Origin: Gliomastix tumulicola
Lineage: Eukaryota; Ascomycota; Sordariomycetes; Hypocreales; Bionectriaceae
Assembly (NCBI GenBank): GCA_001599755.1
Contig: BCHX01000028.1
Location: 1 to 11,564, forward strand
DNA: 11,564 nt
Direction: 5' to 3'
In this document: positions 8,901-11,564 of the stretch, piece by piece
Numbering within the stretch: the first letter of the stretch is position 1
How the letters are laid out: each line of letters starts with the position of its first letter
The notes under the pieces: generated by a model
What the model was told of the DNA's origin: nothing
Seen by the model: the letters and a program-made list of their open reading frames with translations, nothing else
Database searches by the model: none
Made by a program: the position numbers and the translations under genes

Positions 8901-9273
8901 ATGCCTAGAATTCACATCCGGAATGTGTTCATGTGTGTTGTAAGTCACCATGGGGCTGTAGTGATCTATACCATCTGAGTATGCTGATGAAACGCAGAAA
9001 CACGGACAGGAGTATCGCCCAAGCAAGATAGACGATGCAAAGGGCGACATTGAGATCGGTAATTATGCTCGACATTTCGACTCCCTAACCAGCTATCACG
9101 AACAGGGCCACCAAGAGCGTGAGGTGGTGCGGGCAGAGAAAGGATGGAAGATAGGAGAGTGGAAGAAACTGGGCCCTGAGGAGGCCAATGAGAAAGTGAG
9201 CGCATGGGAGGCCCTGCCTGGTCAATGCTCGCAATGCCTAAAGAAAGAGAAAAAGCTATTAGGGTTGTTTTGA
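8901..9273 (+). CDS. Small two-exon protein B (104 aa), unknown function
   Basis: Exon 1 (8901-8939) encodes MPRIHIRNVFMCV. The intron (8940-8997, 58 nt) has GTAAGT, GCTGATG and CGCAG. Exon 2 (8998-9273) adds 91 residues to TGA. Structure and flanks match the 81-aa gene, supporting both models. The protein is very hydrophilic and charged (KH...Y, then a Lys/Glu/Trp-rich middle with GWKIGEWKKLGPEEA) and ends in a CxxC (GQCSQC) followed by KKEKK. It has no signal peptide or membrane span, so it is probably intracellular. Against protein A, Cys12, the NV at residues 8-9, and exon-2 His2, Tyr6 and Ser32-Tyr33 are kept; little else is. It is longer than A by 23 residues, all in the second half. 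The family is not recognised. Confidence 0.7.
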
Positions 9274-9700
9274 ACAGCTGCTGAGGCCTCCCTAACGACC
9301 TCTACTTTCGTTATTTTACCTCGACTGTGGTTTTCCTGAGAACAGGTTTTCCCATGGACTTTATGCAAATGCAGAGGCTTATACTACATAATTAAAATTG
9401 GCTCACAATGTGTCCGAGTACCCTACAGTCCAGTGCTGGAAATAAGTCGCGAACATACGATATGGCGACTTGTCTGAGTACTCTATCCGTCGCTGGCCCG
9501 TATTGGCCATGCTGTATGAGGTGTCATCCAGAGCATGGCTCAGACAGAGGGTCGCGGCTAGCGATACCCCGGAGATCTCTCCGCTCTGGCAGACGGCATC
9601 CGCGCACGAGGCTCGGACAGGTGTCTCGTAGTGCAAGTTCCCTTCAACCAAGCCGCACAGCAAGCTCGCAGGGTGTGCCTGTCCAGTGTCCACAGGCATC
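9274..9700 (+). repeat. Conserved 3' flank, copy B
   Basis: Partner of 7631-8060. The match breaks down after the CGCAGGGTGTG block near 9670-9680, where copy A carries about 20 extra bases. Shared sequence ends near 9700. Confidence 0.75.
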
Positions 9701-10315
9701 TTAGTGCGGTGCCAAGACCCGTATAGGGTGTGGATGGTAGGCGCGATAACGGCACACCCTTACCGCCCCACCCCTCCTTGGATGTACTCGGTCTCCCAGC
9801 CTCCTCGATTTCCCTGGCGGTCCAGGTTGACGCTGTGTCGCGCCTGCCATCCGCGGTGTACCGTTGATCAGTCGGGGCCGTGGGTCGTCCAGGCGCCGAC
9901 GGCTTGCACTATCACCCGCTATCACTGCGCGCGGTTGGTGGGCAGCAGGGGTCCCGGCGTCCTTGCGTCTTGGTGAGGCGGCGAGCCTGCCTGGCCGCTT
10001 GGGTACCTGTGCGGCGCCCGCCCCTTCTGCGGTTGTGAGTCTCATCTGTGCCATCCGCTTCTGCCGTCCACGCTCGACCATCTGTTCGCTAGGTCTCTCG
10101 GTCGCGCACGCACAGCACACGCCTCGTCGCAGCAACCATTCGGCCGCCGTCCTTGACACCTTCTCCCCCGTCTCGCTCTTCGGTATGTGCAGCTTCTGCA
10201 ACCGGTCGTGCTGGCGTGCTGGTGCCTGGCTCGATACGCCGCATGACCGGCTGCGTCTTGAGGGCATTCTTCGCTAATCGTCACCGTGGCAGATCCGCAA
10301 CCGTTCCTAGCCGCC
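9701..10315 (+). promoter_or_regulatory. Promoter and 5' leader of the M16 peptidase gene
   Basis: This stretch is GC-rich and pyrimidine-rich toward its end (CTTCTCCCCCGTCTCGCTCTTC), typical of leaders of constitutively expressed fungal genes. I see no clear TATA box. Open frames on both strands (for example 10267-9701) are composition effects of GC-rich DNA, with Arg/Ala/Pro-rich translations. Confidence 0.45.
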
Positions 10316-11564
10316 ATGCCTCTCGCTGAGCGCCAGTCCTCGCAGCCGGCGCCGAAGGCCGTCCTGCTCACGGATAGCCTGGAGAAGCCGTCCCTAGACG
10401 ACCGCGACTACCGCGCCGTTCAGCTCAGCAACGAGCTCGAGGCCCTCCTCGTCCATGATCCCGAGACCGACAAGGCCAGCGCGGCCCTCGACGTCAATGT
10501 CGGAAACTTCAGCGATGAAGAGGGGATGCCGGGCATGGCCCACGCTGTCGAGCATCTCCTCTTCATGGGCACGAAGAAATTCCCGGTAGAGAACGAGTAC
10601 AGCCAGTATCTCTCGTCCAATGCTGGCAGCTCGAATGCCTACACTGAATCTACGTCGACAAACTACTATTTCGAGGTGGCAGCGAAGCCTGCTGACAATC
10701 GGGACCCCACGGAGGAGAACCCTTCACCCCTACGTGGTGCCCTGGACCGTTTCGCCCAGTTCTTCATCGAGCCTCTCTTCCTGCCCGGCACCCTTGACCG
10801 TGAGCTGAGGGCCGTGGACTCGGAGAACAAGAAGAATCTCCAGAACGACACATGGCGCCTTCACCAGCTGGACAAGTCCCTGTCCAATCAGCGTCATCCC
10901 TACTGCCACTTCTCTACGGGCAATCTCGAGGTTCTCAAGATTGACCCCGAGTCGCAGGGGATTAACGTTAGAGATAAGTTCATCGAGTTCCACGACAAGC
11001 ACTACTCGGCCAACCGCATGAAGCTTGTTGTTCTCGGCCGCGAACCTCTCGATCTTCTTCAGAAATGGGCCGAGGAGTTCTTCTCGGATATTGTGAATAA
11101 GGAGTTGCCCCAGAATCGATGGGATGGCGAGGTTCCTTATACAAGCGACGACCTTGGAACGAGATGCTTTGCCAAGCCCGTCATGGATTCCCGGGAACTT
11201 AATCTCATCTTCCCCTTCATCAATGAGGAGTACCTCTACGAGTCGCAGCCTAGCAGGTACATCAGTCACCTGCTTGGACACGAAGGGCCAGGCAGCATCA
11301 TGTCTTATATCAAGAACAAGGGTTGGGCGAACAGCCTCTCCACTGGCGCGTATCCCGTCTGCCCTGGCACGCCCGGTCTCTTTGATATTTCGATCCGACT
11401 GACTGAGGAGGGCTTGAAGAAATATCCCGAAATTGTCAAGGTTATTTTCCAGTACGTTGCTCTTCTCCGAGAGACGTCTCCCCAGAAGTGGATCTTTGAA
11501 GAGCAGAGACGAATGGCCGACGTCGACTTCAAGTTCAAGCAAAAGGTGCCTGCCAGCCGCTTCA
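10316..11564 (+). CDS. M16A metallopeptidase, insulysin/Ste23-like, 5' part
   Basis: The frame is open from ATG 10316 to the window edge (416 complete codons, no intron), so it is 3'-truncated by the window only. The start context GCCGCCATGC is an ideal eukaryotic one. The zinc site is intact: HAVEH at residues 76-80 (His76 and His80 bind zinc, Glu79 is the catalytic base) followed by LLFMGTKKFP, and the third ligand Glu170 in RAVDSENKKN. The first M16 domain covers about residues 40-190 and the second half of the N-terminal pair about 205-390, with KHYSANRMKL, PQNRWD, SYIKNKGWA and PVCPGTPG. Family members are cytosolic peptidases of about 1000 aa that close around small peptides and degrade them; in yeast Ste23 can also help mature a-factor. 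Compared with the minus-strand paralogue (roughly half to 60% identity in the best parts), it lacks introns at both comparable positions. It is probably the conserved housekeeping copy. Confidence 0.93.
   Translation, partial: MPLAERQSSQPAPKAVLLTDSLEKPSLDDRDYRAVQLSNELEALLVHDPETDKASAALDVNVGNFSDEEGMPGMAHAVEHLLFMGTKKFPVENEYSQYLSSNAGSSNAYTESTSTNYYFEVAAKPADNRDPTEENPSPLRGALDRFAQFFIEPLFLPGTLDRELRAVDSENKKNLQNDTWRLHQLDKSLSNQRHPYCHFSTGNLEVLKIDPESQGINVRDKFIEFHDKHYSANRMKLVVLGREPLDLLQKWAEEFFSDIVNKELPQNRWDGEVPYTSDDLGTRCFAKPVMDSRELNLIFPFINEEYLYESQPSRYISHLLGHEGPGSIMSYIKNKGWANSLSTGAYPVCPGTPGLFDISIRLTEEGLKKYPEIVKVIFQYVALLRETSPQKWIFEEQRRMADVDFKFKQKVPASRF

Larger units (their letters stand above)
6782..9700 (+). 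repeat. Tandem duplication of promoter-gene-3' flank units
   Basis: Unit A spans about 6782-8060 and unit B about 8105-9700, head to tail. Order is the same in both: promoter module, TATA box, 5' leader, 13-codon exon, 58-nt intron, divergent exon 2, 3' flank. A partial third unit (promoter only) lies at 6110-6445. Size differs mainly through the B-specific promoter segment and the longer exon 2 in B. I see no transposase gene or terminal inverted repeats. Confidence 0.75.

Noticed and set aside
8747..8908. Plus-strand open frame of 53 codons just after the TATA box, overlapping the start of the 104-aa gene
   Set aside because: Its ATG lies only a few bases after the TATA box, probably upstream of the transcription start. 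The equivalent frame in copy A is only 16 codons and unrelated after the first residues.
9701..10267. Long minus-strand open frame (188 codons) upstream of the M16 gene
   Set aside because: Arg/Ala/Pro-rich translation typical of antisense frames in GC-rich DNA, with frames of similar quality on the opposite strand.
10730..11542. Long minus-strand open frame (270 codons) inside the intact M16 gene
   Set aside because: It is the antisense shadow of a clearly homologous coding sequence on the plus strand.

Overview
The window looks like nuclear DNA of a filamentous ascomycete, probably a Sordariomycete (inference). The support is short introns of 55-91 nt with GTAAGT/GTAGGT-type donors, CTAAC/CTGAC/CTCAC-like branch sites and CAG/TAG acceptors, monocistronic genes with long spacers, and two homologues of the fungal Ste23/insulin-degrading enzyme family (peptidase M16A). 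Nothing looks prokaryotic.

Layout. Positions 1-2300 are gene-poor and partly decayed. They hold a minus-strand gene remnant running off the left edge (1-663), a small possible two-exon minus-strand gene (1318-1756), and a plus-strand reading frame with an internal stop (1853-2143). Positions 2455-5639 (minus) carry a four-exon M16 gene. Its exons splice to 986 codons without a break, yet every zinc-binding and catalytic residue is missing, so it is a pseudoprotease. Positions 6110-9700 are a repeated region. A promoter-like module of about 330-400 bp occurs three times (6110, 6803, 8129). The second and third copies each drive a small two-exon plus-strand gene (7327-7630, 81 aa; 8901-9273, 104 aa), each followed by a near-identical 3' flank of about 400 bp. 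The first copy has no recognisable gene behind it. From 10316 (plus) to the right edge lies the first 416 codons of a second M16 gene that keeps the full HxxEH...E zinc site.

The two M16 genes point away from each other, one dead and one apparently active, and the small-gene array sits between their 5' ends. The small genes show an inverted conservation pattern. The 3' flank is about 92% identical and the intron about 81%. Exon 1 is only about 64% identical, and exon 2 is barely alignable. This suggests diversifying selection or exchange of the coding cassette inside a conserved expression frame.

Working model (inference only): a locus pairing an active and a dead M16 peptidase with fast-changing small proteins, as might be expected of a conflict, recognition or host-interaction system. 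No function for the small proteins can be assigned from sequence alone.
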